This document shows positions 52,288 to 62,463 of a DNA stretch of 64,000 bases, in pieces. This DNA is from Sphingobacteriales bacterium 16-39-50. Its GTDB lineage: Bacteria; Bacteroidota; Bacteroidia; Sphingobacteriales; Sphingobacteriaceae. The translations under genes and the position numbers were made by a program. How positions within the stretch are numbered: position 1 is the first letter of the stretch; the number at the start of each line of letters is the position of its first letter. The stretch spans positions 1 through 64,000 of the forward strand of contig NCHA01000009.1 of assembly GCA_002257025.1 (NCBI GenBank). Reading direction: 5' to 3'. Under the pieces are notes generated by a model. The model saw only the letters and a list, made by a program, of their open reading frames with translations, made no database searches and was not told the origin of the DNA.

Positions 52288-54528
52288 TCAGAAACCAAGC
52301 TTTTTATCAAGTTCGCTCACTCCTGACTGCTGTTTGGAGTATTCAGCACAATCAAGGACTGTTGTAATTCCACCTTTTGGAGGAGGGAAATCACCTTTGC
52401 TATATTTCAATGCTGGATCTGCATAAACCTTTTGCATATAGATCGCAAATATCGGGAGTGCTGTATTGGCACCCTCACCGAAATTGGTTGTACTGAAGTG
52501 GATCGCACGGTCTTCAGCACCGGTCCACACACCTGTTACAAGTTCTGGGGTGATTCCCATGAACCATCCATCAGAATTATTTTGCGTAGTGCCTGTTTTT
52601 CCTCCGATTGGATTGTAGAGTTTATATCTGTATCCTAATCTGACACCAGTACCCTCTTTTACCACTGCTTTTAACATATCGGTCATGATATAGGCCGTCT
52701 GTTCGTCCAGAACAACTTTTATTCTTGGGCGACGTTCGTATATAACGTTTCCATTTTTATCGGCTATGCGTAAAAGATAGATAGGTTCTGTCCATACACC
52801 ATGATTCACAAATACTGAATAAGCGCCTACCATATCGTAAACAGAAGCGTCAAAAGTACCCAGACAAATCGAAGGTACTGCCGGCACATCACTGGTAATA
52901 CCCATATTTTTCGTTAGTGTTGCAACAGCGGTCTGCCCAACCTCTTTCATCATATAGGCGGTAATATAATTCTGTGAATTGGCCAACGCCTTTTTAAGTG
53001 TGAGCGATCCTGGTATTGGCTTATAAGCTTTAGGATACCAGGTAGTGCCATCACCTGCGTCTATACCAACGGGCTCATTTGCGACGGTGTAACATGGCGA
53101 ATATCCACCATTGCCAATCGCTACAGCATAGGTAAAAGGTTTTGCTGTAGATCCCACCTGACGGGTTCCCATTTTTACCTGATCATATTTAAAATGGGTG
53201 TAATTTGTACCTCCTACCCATGCCCTGACGTAACCGGTCTGGGGTTCCATTGACATGAGGGCATTACGAAGCATGAGTTTATAATATTTAATTGAGTCGA
53301 CAGGCCGCATCACCGTATCGATTTCACCTCTCCAGCTAAAAATGGTCATTTGGGTCGGTGTTCTGAAATTTTGGTGAATCTCTTCTTCGGTCTTCCCTTC
53401 AGCCTTTAGTTGCTGATAACGGTCAGAACGGCGCATACCCTGACTTATCAGTAATTTTGCTTCCGGGATATTAAAAGGGTCGCGACCTTTCCATGAATTA
53501 TTGAACTGAACCTGCAGTGTTTTTAAATACTCCATCTGAGCATCTTCTGCATATTTCTGCATCCGCGAATTGATTGTTGTATAGATCTTGAGCCCATCTC
53601 TATCCAGATCATAAGGTGTGCCGTCGGCTTTATAGATCGAGTTTTCTTCAAGTGTCTGCTGAATATCTTTCTTGAGTACCGCCCTGAAATAGGGTGCAGA
53701 TCCTTCGTTATGATCAGAAGGGTTGAATGCCAGTTTTAAAGGGCTTTTCTTCAGAAGTTCTACCTCAGCATCACTGATGTAGTTTGCGTTGTGCATGTTT
53801 TCCAGAACCGTATTTCTGCGTCTGAGGGCTCTTTCAGGATTACGGTGAGGATTATAAAGTGAAGGGCCTTTTAGCATCCCGATAAGAATCGCAGCTTGTT
53901 CAGGCTTAAGCTTATCAGGTGTGGTACTGAAATAAGTTCTGGCCGCCGATTTAATTCCAAATGTATTGTAAGATCCAAAATCTACCGTGTTGAGATACAT
54001 CGTAATAATCTCCTCTTTAGTATACTGCCGTTCCAGTTTTACGGCAACAATGAGTTCCTGTGATTTCTGAATCAGACGCTTGGTAAAGTTTCTGGATCTT
54101 CCTTCTTTTGAGAAGAGGTTTAAAGCAAGCTGCTGGGTAATAGTACTTGCGCCTTGTCGTTTTCCGGCCAGGTTATAAAAAATAACTGTAAACGTACGTT
54201 TGAAATCAATACCCGAGTGACTGTAAAAGCGGATATCTTCAGTTGCGATCAGTGCATTAATGACATTTGGGGAAATCTCATCATAACGAACATTAGAGCG
54301 GTTTTGAACATAATAGGTACCTAATACAATATCATCACTCGAAATAACCTCTGAAGCCTGATAACTCTTTGGATTTTCGAGCATACGAAGATCAGGTAGT
54401 CTGCCAAATAATCCCAGGCCGATGCTGAAGATCAGTATAGCTCCAAATGCAATCAATCCCAGGATCCATTTCCAGAATAGGATAGTATAGCGATTTAAAT
54501 CATGCTGAGTCAGCTTGGTATTATTCAT
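52288..54528 (-). CDS. Penicillin-binding protein 1A
   Basis: A 746-aa bifunctional peptidoglycan synthase: membrane anchor (about 20-42), glycosyltransferase family 51 domain with E97 in ATEDIRFYSHSGID and GASTITQQLALNLF, and a transpeptidase domain with S460-K463 in GSTAKPF and K644 in GGKTGTTQ. Full length and intact. 12 bp after the PorW/SprE-like gene. Confidence 0.93.
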   Translation of the reverse strand: MNNTKLTQHDLNRYTILFWKWILGLIAFGAILIFSIGLGLFGRLPDLRMLENPKSYQASEVISSDDIVLGTYYVQNRSNVRYDEISPNVINALIATEDIRFYSHSGIDFKRTFTVIFYNLAGKRQGASTITQQLALNLFSKEGRSRNFTKRLIQKSQELIVAVKLERQYTKEEIITMYLNTVDFGSYNTFGIKSAARTYFSTTPDKLKPEQAAILIGMLKGPSLYNPHRNPERALRRRNTVLENMHNANYISDAEVELLKKSPLKLAFNPSDHNEGSAPYFRAVLKKDIQQTLEENSIYKADGTPYDLDRDGLKIYTTINSRMQKYAEDAQMEYLKTLQVQFNNSWKGRDPFNIPEAKLLISQGMRRSDRYQQLKAEGKTEEEIHQNFRTPTQMTIFSWRGEIDTVMRPVDSIKYYKLMLRNALMSMEPQTGYVRAWVGGTNYTHFKYDQVKMGTRQVGSTAKPFTYAVAIGNGGYSPCYTVANEPVGIDAGDGTTWYPKAYKPIPGSLTLKKALANSQNYITAYMMKEVGQTAVATLTKNMGITSDVPAVPSICLGTFDASVYDMVGAYSVFVNHGVWTEPIYLLRIADKNGNVIYERRPRIKVVLDEQTAYIMTDMLKAVVKEGTGVRLGYRYKLYNPIGGKTGTTQNNSDGWFMGITPELVTGVWTGAEDRAIHFSTTNFGEGANTALPIFAIYMQKVYADPALKYSKGDFPPPKGGITTVLDCAEYSKQQSGVSELDKKLGF

Positions 54529-54540
54529 ATAAAGCTTGTA

Positions 54541-57258
54541 TTAATAGTTCCTTTTGTAATACTCGACATAAAGGTCGAGTGTTTCTTTATCAATTATTTT
54601 TTCGAGATTCTGAGAATTAATTATGAAGGTATTGTATTTGCCTACAGGTATCTTCATAATTGCCCTCATCAGGGGGCTGATATTAGTAAAATAAGTTGTT
54701 ACCGCTTCCTTTCCGGTAAACGGACCTACAAATATCAATTGATTTTGGTTAGCAACCGATTTTAATTGATGTTTTATTGCTGATCCGGGTAAATTGGCCC
54801 GGTTAAACTGCCCGATCCCAAATCGGGATGAGCTTAAATTAACTGAAGGGTCAGAAATATTCACTACGAAATAATGCTGTGCAGAATCATCATTCCTGAA
54901 AAGACCGGTTTCTGAGGTAGTTTCTAATTTAACGGTTTGAGGTTTCTCCTTATTGTCAGCAATTGGCTTATTGTCATCAGGTTCAGCGACTAAGATCGCA
55001 GGCTGTTCCATTTCAGCCTCCTGAAAAAATCTGTTATTGAAATCCATGTCACTTAACGCTACTATCCGTTCTGCCATTGCAATCCTGTTCGAATCGATGA
55101 ATGCAAGATGTTGCTTAATGAGAGGAACAATTAGTTTTTCGTCAGGAAAATTGCTGATTATCTCTTTAAAAGCATTTTCCAGACCCGGAAGTTTTTGAGT
55201 ATGCCCAATGGCCAGCGAATTTAAATAAGCTAATTGTGCAGGTACTTTTTGTACCCCTGAAACCTGTCTGTACTTTTCAATAGAATTAAGCATTTCTGTA
55301 TAATTCTTTTTTACATATAAGTCGTAAATGTCATTATAAAGCCGGTTGAAGGCAGCTTCCTGCTCATCCTGTTTTTGACTGAAATCCGGGTCTATAATTA
55401 TTTTTGCAAATGGGGACTCAGGAAATTTAGTAAGAAGGATATTTTTGTATTCGTCAGATCGTTTCTTGTTGGCGGTGCTGTAAAGTCTGTATAAATTATA
55501 ATAAACGGCCAGCTTATTCTGATTTTCAGGGAAGCGGTTTAATAATTGTTCATAGGTTTTTACGGCTTCGGCAGTATCGGCAGATATGTCCCGATAATAA
55601 TTGGCAATATCATAAAGTGCTGATGCAATTTTCTGATTTGACTCGGCCTTTTGTTCAGGGCTTACAGGAACTGACAGGATATATTCCATTATCCGGGCAT
55701 CCATATCGGGCTCCGTTTTTATTTCCTGCATCGGAAAAGGGTTTGCAGCACTGCCAGGATCCGGGAGAATTGCTGAAGGCATCTCAGATACTGTGCGCTG
55801 GCTTCGCCGCCAGTTATCTTCCAGTTTTCTTGGACCCCAGCGTTTCTTAAAATCGGCAAGCCCCTGACTTAATGCCGCAGAATTATTAAAATAGAATCTT
55901 GTATCTCTGGAATTAGAAGAAATTAGAGTTGTTGGATTAAATGCATTTCCACCAACAGGAATTCCTGAACCACTCTGTGCTTTTTCGGTTTGCTCCAGCA
56001 TCATTTTGCCAATCCTTTCTTTACGCTCAGCATCAGGTAATTGCGCCAGCATTTGCAGGGTATCCTGTTGAGCTATAATACTTAGGCTATTTGCCAATAC
56101 CTCCAGATTATCGGCTTTCTTTTTAATCAGAAGGTAATCAGGGTAGTTTTTAGGTAAACTGATGAGTGTACTGTCATAATAGGCCTTAGACATCAGAAAA
56201 TCTGATTTATTAAAGTAAATTTCGGCTAGTTCCAGATAAGCCAGTCCTTTCAGGTTTAAATTTTTCGTACTTTTCGATACAGCCAGATTATAATTTTCAA
56301 TTGCTTTTTCAAAATTATTGGCCTGGGCATAACTATTGGCTATCTGAAAATAGACCTGGTCAAGAAGTTCCCTGTTTTTGTCATCCTTAAGAAGAGCCAT
56401 GATTTCTCTTGTTCTTCCTGAAGTATCCCCGCTTAATTCAGTTTTAAGATTAATACGACTGAGGTTCGCATTAAATGCCATATCGAAAGGGGCATTACTT
56501 TTAATTACTTTCGTATAATTAGATAAGGCGTTCTGTGCCTGGCCGGTAATTTCATACAACTGAGCAGTGAGATAGGTCCAACGGATCTTCTTCTGTTTAT
56601 TTTTGACCGTTTTCAGGGCCCTTTCGAGCAGGTTTATCGCTTCCTGATCCTGCTTTGCATATATGTACAGATGAGCACGTGTTGCATAAATGTCGGCAAC
56701 TGATCTTTTTTCTGATAATATATTGCTGATGGCTGTATCAAGAGTGCTTTCAGCTTCCTCCATGCGGTCGGATGCAATCAGAGACCTTGCTTTCCATGCC
56801 AGTGCTGCCTGTCTTATTTCTTTCTCTAAAGGATAATTAATATACACGTAGTTAAAAAATTCAACTGCATTGAAAAAATTAGATTTCAAATGGTTTGCTT
56901 TTGCGATTAGAAAGTAAGCATCATCAACATACTTACTCAAGGATTTTTCATTGGCAATGGTGTTTGCCTTTAAAATGGCATCATCCAGATTTTTTAGTTC
57001 TGATTGTGAAAGACTCTCATTGGGCTCTTTATATACAGAAATCACCCGGTCATAATTATCAGCATAATTTAACTGAATATTTTTTTCGCTTAGATTTATC
57101 AGTTCTTTAGCATTATAAAGGATATTATAATGCGCTGTTAAGTTCTGCATACCCCTGCTGGCCACAGTTTCTTTCTGTGAGCTGCATGAAAGCAGGCAAA
57201 AGCAAAAAAAGCAGCTTAGGAATATAAAACGAAATGCAATCAGAATATTTGAATTCAA
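54541..57258 (-). CDS. PorW/SprE-like TPR lipoprotein
   Basis: A 905-aa lipoprotein (LLSCSS, Cys25) made mostly of TPR-like helices. The N-terminus (GMQNLTAHYNILYNAKELI) and overall length match the PorW/SprE family required for type IX secretion and gliding. It probably sits at the outer membrane and stabilises the GldKN ring contacts with the translocon. gldKLMN lie only 4 kb away on the other strand, beyond PBP1A and uvrC. Confidence 0.82.
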   Translation of the reverse strand: MNSNILIAFRFIFLSCFFCFCLLSCSSQKETVASRGMQNLTAHYNILYNAKELINLSEKNIQLNYADNYDRVISVYKEPNESLSQSELKNLDDAILKANTIANEKSLSKYVDDAYFLIAKANHLKSNFFNAVEFFNYVYINYPLEKEIRQAALAWKARSLIASDRMEEAESTLDTAISNILSEKRSVADIYATRAHLYIYAKQDQEAINLLERALKTVKNKQKKIRWTYLTAQLYEITGQAQNALSNYTKVIKSNAPFDMAFNANLSRINLKTELSGDTSGRTREIMALLKDDKNRELLDQVYFQIANSYAQANNFEKAIENYNLAVSKSTKNLNLKGLAYLELAEIYFNKSDFLMSKAYYDSTLISLPKNYPDYLLIKKKADNLEVLANSLSIIAQQDTLQMLAQLPDAERKERIGKMMLEQTEKAQSGSGIPVGGNAFNPTTLISSNSRDTRFYFNNSAALSQGLADFKKRWGPRKLEDNWRRSQRTVSEMPSAILPDPGSAANPFPMQEIKTEPDMDARIMEYILSVPVSPEQKAESNQKIASALYDIANYYRDISADTAEAVKTYEQLLNRFPENQNKLAVYYNLYRLYSTANKKRSDEYKNILLTKFPESPFAKIIIDPDFSQKQDEQEAAFNRLYNDIYDLYVKKNYTEMLNSIEKYRQVSGVQKVPAQLAYLNSLAIGHTQKLPGLENAFKEIISNFPDEKLIVPLIKQHLAFIDSNRIAMAERIVALSDMDFNNRFFQEAEMEQPAILVAEPDDNKPIADNKEKPQTVKLETTSETGLFRNDDSAQHYFVVNISDPSVNLSSSRFGIGQFNRANLPGSAIKHQLKSVANQNQLIFVGPFTGKEAVTTYFTNISPLMRAIMKIPVGKYNTFIINSQNLEKIIDKETLDLYVEYYKRNY

Positions 57259-57386
57259 TTTAATCTTGCTTGAAATATATAACAGAATCTTTGCAAAGAT
57301 ATTTTATCATAACGGATTTGTCCTGATAAATATAAACTCTTTCTATCATAAAACTCTTTCACCAGAGGGTGCTAACTAATTTTGGC

Positions 57387-57430
57387 TTTGATTTATTTCA
57401 CTGAATGCAGCTTATATTTTGATAATTTTG
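57387..57430 (+). promoter_or_regulatory. Possible promoter(s) of the ATP synthase operon
   Basis: TTTG at 57387-57390 followed after 22 bases by TATATTTTG (57413-57421), and an exact TAATTTTG at 57423-57430 without a good upstream box. Either could initiate the operon; the leader would be very short. Confidence 0.35.
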
Positions 57431-57447
57431 CATTATAAAATCGATTT

Positions 57448-57702
57448 ATGGAGCAGAAGGCAGAGAATCACAAGAATAATGACAAAACTGATGGTAGTGA
57501 AGCTGAAAAGCAGGCCCTGAACAGTTATGTAAAATATACCGGTGTGGCTTTTCAAATGATGGCTATTATCGGACTTTCGGCATATATAGGATATAAGACC
57601 GATCAGTATTATGAGCATAAGACGCAGTGGGTAACTGCAATTGCCTGCGTTTTGGGTGTCTTTTTATCAATTTATCAGACCATCAGACAGTTAAAGCCAT
57701 GA
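57448..57702 (+). CDS. AtpZ/AtpI-like F-ATPase gene-family protein
   Basis: An 84-aa protein with a charged N-terminus and two helices (about 30-50 and 57-78); YVKYTGVAFQMMAIIGLSAY-GYKTDQ is the AtpZ signature. AtpZ/AtpI proteins help assemble the c-ring or handle Mg/Ca. Overlaps the next gene by 4 bases (ATGA). Confidence 0.85.
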   Translation: MEQKAENHKNNDKTDGSEAEKQALNSYVKYTGVAFQMMAIIGLSAYIGYKTDQYYEHKTQWVTAIACVLGVFLSIYQTIRQLKP

Positions 57703-58088
57703 GTATTAGTCGTTTTTTCGTTTATTTTATTCTGTTCACAATTTTTCTGGCCATTGCTCCCCTGGTATTTCAGTTCCTTTATCCGGAAATGAAGTTCCTG
57801 ATTCCAAAATTCTGGGCTCTGTTCTGGATATTTGAAATTTTAACCCTAAGTATCTATCTAGTGGCTTCCTGGAGGATGAGAATCAGTGATAAGGCATCCG
57901 GTCAGGCATTGCTCGGCAGTGTTACCATAAAGTTGCTTTTTTGCATGATAATAGCCTTTGTTTACATCAATGCAAACCCGGTTGACCCCTTTAAATTTAT
58001 CATCAATTTTTTTTATCTATATTTCTTTCATACAGTGTTTGAAATATATTGTTTGTTATGTAACTTGCGCAACCAAAAATTTAAGTAA
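57699..58088 (+). CDS. Small four-helix membrane protein in the atp operon
   Basis: A 129-aa protein with four hydrophobic segments (about 5-24, 38-59, 69-91 and 98-120), topologically like AtpI but without a motif I can assign. The ATG at 57699 overlaps the atpZ stop. By position, a c-ring assembly or ion-supply factor; this is inference. Confidence 0.72.
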   Translation: MSISRFFVYFILFTIFLAIAPLVFQFLYPEMKFLIPKFWALFWIFEILTLSIYLVASWRMRISDKASGQALLGSVTIKLLFCMIIAFVYINANPVDPFKFIINFFYLYFFHTVFEIYCLLCNLRNQKFK

Positions 58089-58102
58089 ATTCCTTATAAT
58101 AA

Positions 58103-59248
58103 ATGGATTTGAGCCATATTTTCAATTCAAAAAAATTCTTCAGCATAGCTATTTGTGCAGTTTTATTTTCGTTTTTGAGTTTTTCCGCTTTTTCTCAGGA
58201 GCATGCATCTTCAGATACAGCACATGCTACAGCAGCAGGAGCACATGATGCTAAACCAGAAAAGGAGGAGGACATATCCAAGGTAATTCTTCATCACATC
58301 GCGGATTCGCATGAGTGGCACTTTTTTGGTCATGTAGCGCTTCCTTTGCCGGTTATTTTGTGGACTGACAACGGACTGGTTAGTTTTCTTTCAAATAAGT
58401 TTGGACATAATGACCATGGTACCGAATTACTGGATGTAGATGGTACCAAACTGGTTTATTATCACGGAAAATATTACTACCCAGAATCTGTAAAAAGTGC
58501 TGATGGGACTTACATCGCATACAATAACAAAGGGGATATTATGAATACCAAGCCTCTTGATATTTCAATTACCAAGAATGTGGTTTCTTTGTTAATCTCA
58601 GTTACGATTTTGCTTGTTGTGTTCATTGGTATTGCCAATGCTTACAAGAAACGTGAAGGTAAAGCTCCAAAAGGTTTGCAGTCTATTCTTGAGCCAATCA
58701 TCATATTTGTTCGCGATGATATTGCCAAGCCGCAGTTAGGTCATAAGTACAGAGGTTTTATGCCCTATTTATTAACGGTATTTTTCTTTGTGTGGTTGAA
58801 CAACCTGATGGGATTGATTCCTTTTTTCCCGGGAGGTGCAAACTTAACTGGAAATATTGCGGTGACTATGATGTTAGCACTCTGTACTTTTATTTTAACA
58901 ACTGTAAATGGTAACAAGAATTACTGGGGTCACGTATTTACCCCTCATGTTCCATGGTGGTTATATCCATTAATGATCCCTGTTGAGATCATTGGTTTGT
59001 TTACCAAGCCCATCGCTCTGATGATTCGTCTATTTGCAAACATTACTGCAGGTCACATCCTTATTTTAAGTTTGATCTCTCTGATCTTTATCTTAAAGTC
59101 GGTTCTTGTTGCCGGTATTGCAGTTCCGTTTGTTCTTTTTATCAGTGTGATCGAGCTAGTGGTAGGTTTTATTCAGGCATTTATTTTCACAATTCTGTCG
59201 GCCTTATTTATAGGGATGGCAGTTGAAGAGAAGCATGCCGAGCATTAA
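58103..59248 (+). CDS. atpB: F-type ATP synthase subunit a
   Basis: The 381-aa proton-channel subunit. It has a signal peptide (about 1-32) and a His-rich exported N-terminal domain up to about residue 155, long compared with most bacteria, then five helices. The essential Arg is in KPIALMIRLFANITAGH. The C-terminal helices carry the conserved Glu/Gln pattern (ELVVGFIQAFIFTILSALFI). Confidence 0.93.
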   Translation: MDLSHIFNSKKFFSIAICAVLFSFLSFSAFSQEHASSDTAHATAAGAHDAKPEKEEDISKVILHHIADSHEWHFFGHVALPLPVILWTDNGLVSFLSNKFGHNDHGTELLDVDGTKLVYYHGKYYYPESVKSADGTYIAYNNKGDIMNTKPLDISITKNVVSLLISVTILLVVFIGIANAYKKREGKAPKGLQSILEPIIIFVRDDIAKPQLGHKYRGFMPYLLTVFFFVWLNNLMGLIPFFPGGANLTGNIAVTMMLALCTFILTTVNGNKNYWGHVFTPHVPWWLYPLMIPVEIIGLFTKPIALMIRLFANITAGHILILSLISLIFILKSVLVAGIAVPFVLFISVIELVVGFIQAFIFTILSALFIGMAVEEKHAEH

Positions 59249-59270
59249 TATGAATTTATTTTTTGTTTAA

Positions 59271-59513
<243 letters not shown>

Positions 59514-59514
59514 A

Positions 59515-59560
59515 AAAATAAGGCTTGTGCGATTGGCACCGGCCTTATTTTATTGTTTTG
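59515..59560 (+). terminator. Terminator-like hairpin between atpE and atpF
   Basis: AAAATAAGGC (59515-59524) pairs perfectly with GCCTTATTTT (59542-59551), with an inner GTGC-GATTG-GCAC stem, followed by ATTGTTTTG. All parts of an intrinsic terminator are present inside an operon. Partial termination here would raise atpE mRNA over downstream genes, matching the many c subunits per enzyme. Confidence 0.7.
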
Positions 59561-59586
59561 ATTGATTTATTAAATAATATAACAAA

Positions 59587-60099
59587 ATGACATTACTGGC
59601 ATTAAATCCATTAGTTTCTCCGGATCCGGGTTTATTTATCTGGTCAACAGTAGCTTTTTTAATACTGTTCTTCCTTTTAAGCAAGTTTGCATGGAAGCCG
59701 ATTGTAAAGGCTCTTGATGAGCGTGAGCGTTCAATTGAGGATGCTTTATCGAAAGCTGAAATGGCGAAAGCTGAGATGGCTAAGCTAATCAGCGAAAATG
59801 AGGATCTTTTAAAGGAAGCCCGTTTAGAGAGAGATAACATCCTTAAAGAAGCCAAAGAAATTAAAGATCAGATCATCAATGATGCAAAAGATCAGGCTAA
59901 GGCAGAAGGAACTAAATTGATCGAAAAGGCGAAAGACGAAATTACAAACCAAAAACTTGCTGCTATGGCAGAGATCAAGAATCAGGTTTCAAGCTTGTCA
60001 TTAGCTATTGCTGAGAAAGTATTACGTAAGCAACTGGAAGATCAGGATAAGCAACAGGCTCTTGTAAATGACCTGTTAAAAGAAGTAAAACTTAATTGA
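59587..60099 (+). CDS. atpF: F-type ATP synthase subunit b
   Basis: A 170-aa stator subunit: an N-terminal helix (PDPGLFIWSTVAFLILFFLL) and a long charged coiled coil (KAEMAKAEMAKLISENEDLL) ending in the delta-binding C-terminus. Typical length. Confidence 0.94.
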   Translation: MTLLALNPLVSPDPGLFIWSTVAFLILFFLLSKFAWKPIVKALDERERSIEDALSKAEMAKAEMAKLISENEDLLKEARLERDNILKEAKEIKDQIINDAKDQAKAEGTKLIEKAKDEITNQKLAAMAEIKNQVSSLSLAIAEKVLRKQLEDQDKQQALVNDLLKEVKLN

Positions 60100-60178
60100 G
60101 TTGACAATTGATAGGTTGAGAATTGACAGTTTGAAAAACTCTGTAACTAACAACTAACAACCAACAACTAACAACCAC
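60100..60178. repeat. Low-complexity spacer between atpF and atpH
   Basis: GTTGACAATTGA and GTTGAGAATTGA (60100-60111 and 60115-60126) are direct near-repeats. They are followed by a CAACTAA/CAACCAA tandem run (60144-60178). No coding potential. Origin and function unknown. Confidence 0.6.
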
Positions 60179-60179
60179 T

Positions 60180-60719
60180 ATGTCAGAAATACAAGTTGCA
60201 TCGCGTTACGCAAAATCTATCATTGACCTGGCTGTTGAGCAGAATGCTCTTGAGCTTGTGAAGAAGGATATTGAGTTGTTTGTCGGAACATGCAGAGAAA
60301 ATCCTGCTTTACAGGCAATTCTAAAGAATCCGATTATAAGCCTTGAAAAGAAGGCAAATATTCTGGATGGCTTATTTGCTGATAAGTTACATAAGATGAT
60401 TCTTTCTTTTTTCCATATTGTGATCAGGAAAGGTCGTTCAGAAATTTTATATGCCACAGCTAAGGAATTTATCAGCCAATACAACATCATTAAAAATGTG
60501 GTAAAGGCTACTGTAACTTCAGCTTCTCCATTGAGTAAAGAAAATATTGCTCAGATAGAAGATGTGGTGAAGCAGGCAACAAATGGAGAGATTATCCTTT
60601 CGGCTCAGGTTGATCCTGATCTGATTGGAGGATTTATTCTTAAAGTTGGCGATAAGCAGTTTGATACCAGTTTATCCAGCAAGTTGAATAAACTAAAAAA
60701 GGAATTTGAAAATAACTAA
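60180..60719 (+). CDS. atpH: F-type ATP synthase subunit delta
   Basis: A 179-aa stator subunit (OSCP homologue): helical N-terminal domain (ASRYAKSIIDLAVEQNALE) and the C-terminal motif PDLIGGFILKVGDKQFDTSL. It links subunit b to the alpha/beta hexamer. Confidence 0.93.
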   Translation: MSEIQVASRYAKSIIDLAVEQNALELVKKDIELFVGTCRENPALQAILKNPIISLEKKANILDGLFADKLHKMILSFFHIVIRKGRSEILYATAKEFISQYNIIKNVVKATVTSASPLSKENIAQIEDVVKQATNGEIILSAQVDPDLIGGFILKVGDKQFDTSLSSKLNKLKKEFENN

Positions 60720-60810
60720 ATAACCCCAAATCCTTAACAGGGCTTTTGATTGCTTCCTAATAGGGGTGGGGGGCGTAAGATTTACAATATAAAACTCAAA
60801 AAATACTACT

Positions 60811-62385
60811 ATGGTAGAGGTAAGACCAGATGAAGTTTCGGCGATTTTAAGACAACAACTGTCAGGCTTTAAGTCGGAGGCTGAACTCGAAGAGGTTGGC
60901 ACCGTGTTACAGGTGGGTGATGGTATCGCACGTGTATACGGTTTAACTAAGGTTCAATCAGGAGAGCTGGTTGAATTTGATAGCGGTTTACAGGGTATCG
61001 TATTAAACCTTGAAGAAGATAACGTGGGTGTTGTATTGCTGGGTGCTTTTGATGAGATTAAAGAAGGCGCTACAGTAAAACGTACCAATAAAATTGCTTC
61101 CATCAAAGTTGGTGAAGGAATGCTTGGCCGTGTTGTTAATACACTGGGTCAGCCAATTGATGGTAAAGGACCAATTTTGGGTGAAACTTACGAGATGCCA
61201 TTGGAGCGTAAAGCACCGGGTGTAATCTATCGTCAGCCGGTTACTGAGCCATTGCAAACTGGTATCAAGGCAATTGATGCAATGATTCCAATTGGCCGCG
61301 GACAGCGTGAGCTTGTGATCGGTGATCGTCAAACCGGAAAAACTGCGGTTTGTATTGATACCATCATCAATCAGAAAGAATTTTATGAAGCAGGTAAGCC
61401 TGTATTCTGTATATATGTAGCCATTGGTCAGAAAAACTCTACAGTTGCCCAGATATTAAAAGTATTGGAAGAAAATGGTGCATTACCATATACCGTGATT
61501 GTTGCTGCTTCTGCTGCTGATCCTGCTCCAATGCAGTTCTACGCTCCTTTCGCGGGTGCTGCAATTGGTGAGTTCTTCCGTGATACCGGCAGACCGGCAT
61601 TGATCGTTTATGATGATCTTTCAAAGCAGGCTGTTTCTTATCGTGAGGTTTCTCTTTTATTACGTCGTCCTCCGGGCCGCGAGGCTTATCCTGGAGACGT
61701 ATTCTACCTGCACAGCCGTTTACTGGAGCGTGCAGCAAAGATCAACCAGAACGACTCTATCGCACAGTCAATGAATGATCTTCCTGAATCAATTAAGCAT
61801 ATCGTTAAAGGTGGTGGTTCATTAACTGCATTACCTATTATTGAAACTCAGGCAGGTGACGTTTCTGCCTATATTCCAACCAACGTAATTTCGATTACTG
61901 ATGGTCAGATTTTCCTTGAATCTAACTTATTCAACGCAGGTGTTCGTCCGGCTATTAACGTAGGTATTTCGGTATCACGTGTCGGTGGTAATGCGCAGAT
62001 CAAATCGATGAAGAAAGTTGCAGGTACCCTGAAACTTGACCAGGCTCAGTATCGTGAATTAGAGGCTTTCTCTAAATTCGGTTCTGACCTTGATGCAGCT
62101 ACTAAATCAGTATTGGATAAAGGTGCACGTAACGTGGAATTGTTAAAGCAGGCACAGTTCTCTCCTGAGACAGTTGAAAAGCAGGTCGCAATTCTTTACA
62201 TAGGTACCAAGAACCTGATGAGAAATGTTCCGGTTAACAAGGTGAAAGCTTTCGAAGCAGAATTCATCCAGCAATTGGAACAACGTCATCCGGAAGCTTT
62301 ACAGGGTTTGAAAGCCGGTAAACTTGATGATGCTATTACAGGTGCTCTGGAAACAGTAGCGAAAGAGCTAAGTGATAAATATTAA
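60811..62385 (+). CDS. atpA: F-type ATP synthase subunit alpha
   Basis: The 524-aa non-catalytic nucleotide-binding subunit. Walker A is GDRQTGKT (171-178), then the [37 protein letters not shown] block split around residues 250-275, and RVGGNAQ near 390. Start ATG at 60811. The 91-bp spacer before it includes an unusual run TAGGGGTGGGGGGCG. Confidence 0.97.
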   Translation: MVEVRPDEVSAILRQQLSGFKSEAELEEVGTVLQVGDGIARVYGLTKVQSGELVEFDSGLQGIVLNLEEDNVGVVLLGAFDEIKEGATVKRTNKIASIKVGEGMLGRVVNTLGQPIDGKGPILGETYEMPLERKAPGVIYRQPVTEPLQTGIKAIDAMIPIGRGQRELVIGDRQTGKTAVCIDTIINQKEFYEAGKPVFCIYVAIGQKNSTVAQILKVLEENGALPYTVIVAASAADPAPMQFYAPFAGAAIGEFFRDTGRPALIVYDDLSKQAVSYREVSLLLRRPPGREAYPGDVFYLHSRLLERAAKINQNDSIAQSMNDLPESIKHIVKGGGSLTALPIIETQAGDVSAYIPTNVISITDGQIFLESNLFNAGVRPAINVGISVSRVGGNAQIKSMKKVAGTLKLDQAQYRELEAFSKFGSDLDAATKSVLDKGARNVELLKQAQFSPETVEKQVAILYIGTKNLMRNVPVNKVKAFEAEFIQQLEQRHPEALQGLKAGKLDDAITGALETVAKELSDKY

Positions 62386-62393
62386 AAGATATT

Positions 62394-62457
62394 AGTATTG
62401 AGTATTGAGTATTGAGAAGAACACATCTCACTACTCATTACTCAGTACTCTATACTC
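62394..62457. repeat. AGTATTG tandem and complementary ACTC array in atpA-atpG spacer
   Basis: Three AGTATTG units (62394-62416), 10 bases, then CTCACTACTCATTACTCAG and TACTCTATACTC (62427-62457). The right half is roughly complementary to the left, so a long imperfect hairpin can form. Same vocabulary as the tandem at 7396-7432. Confidence 0.65.
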
Positions 62458-62463
62458 CTTAAA

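Noticed and set aside
60144-60178. Tandem CAACTAA units considered as a CRISPR array.
   Set aside because: Units are only about 7 bp with no unique spacers and no cas genes nearby.
60763-60776. TAGGGGTGGGGGGCG run before atpA considered as a G-quadruplex.
   Set aside because: The G-runs are too few and unevenly spaced for a convincing four-tract quadruplex.
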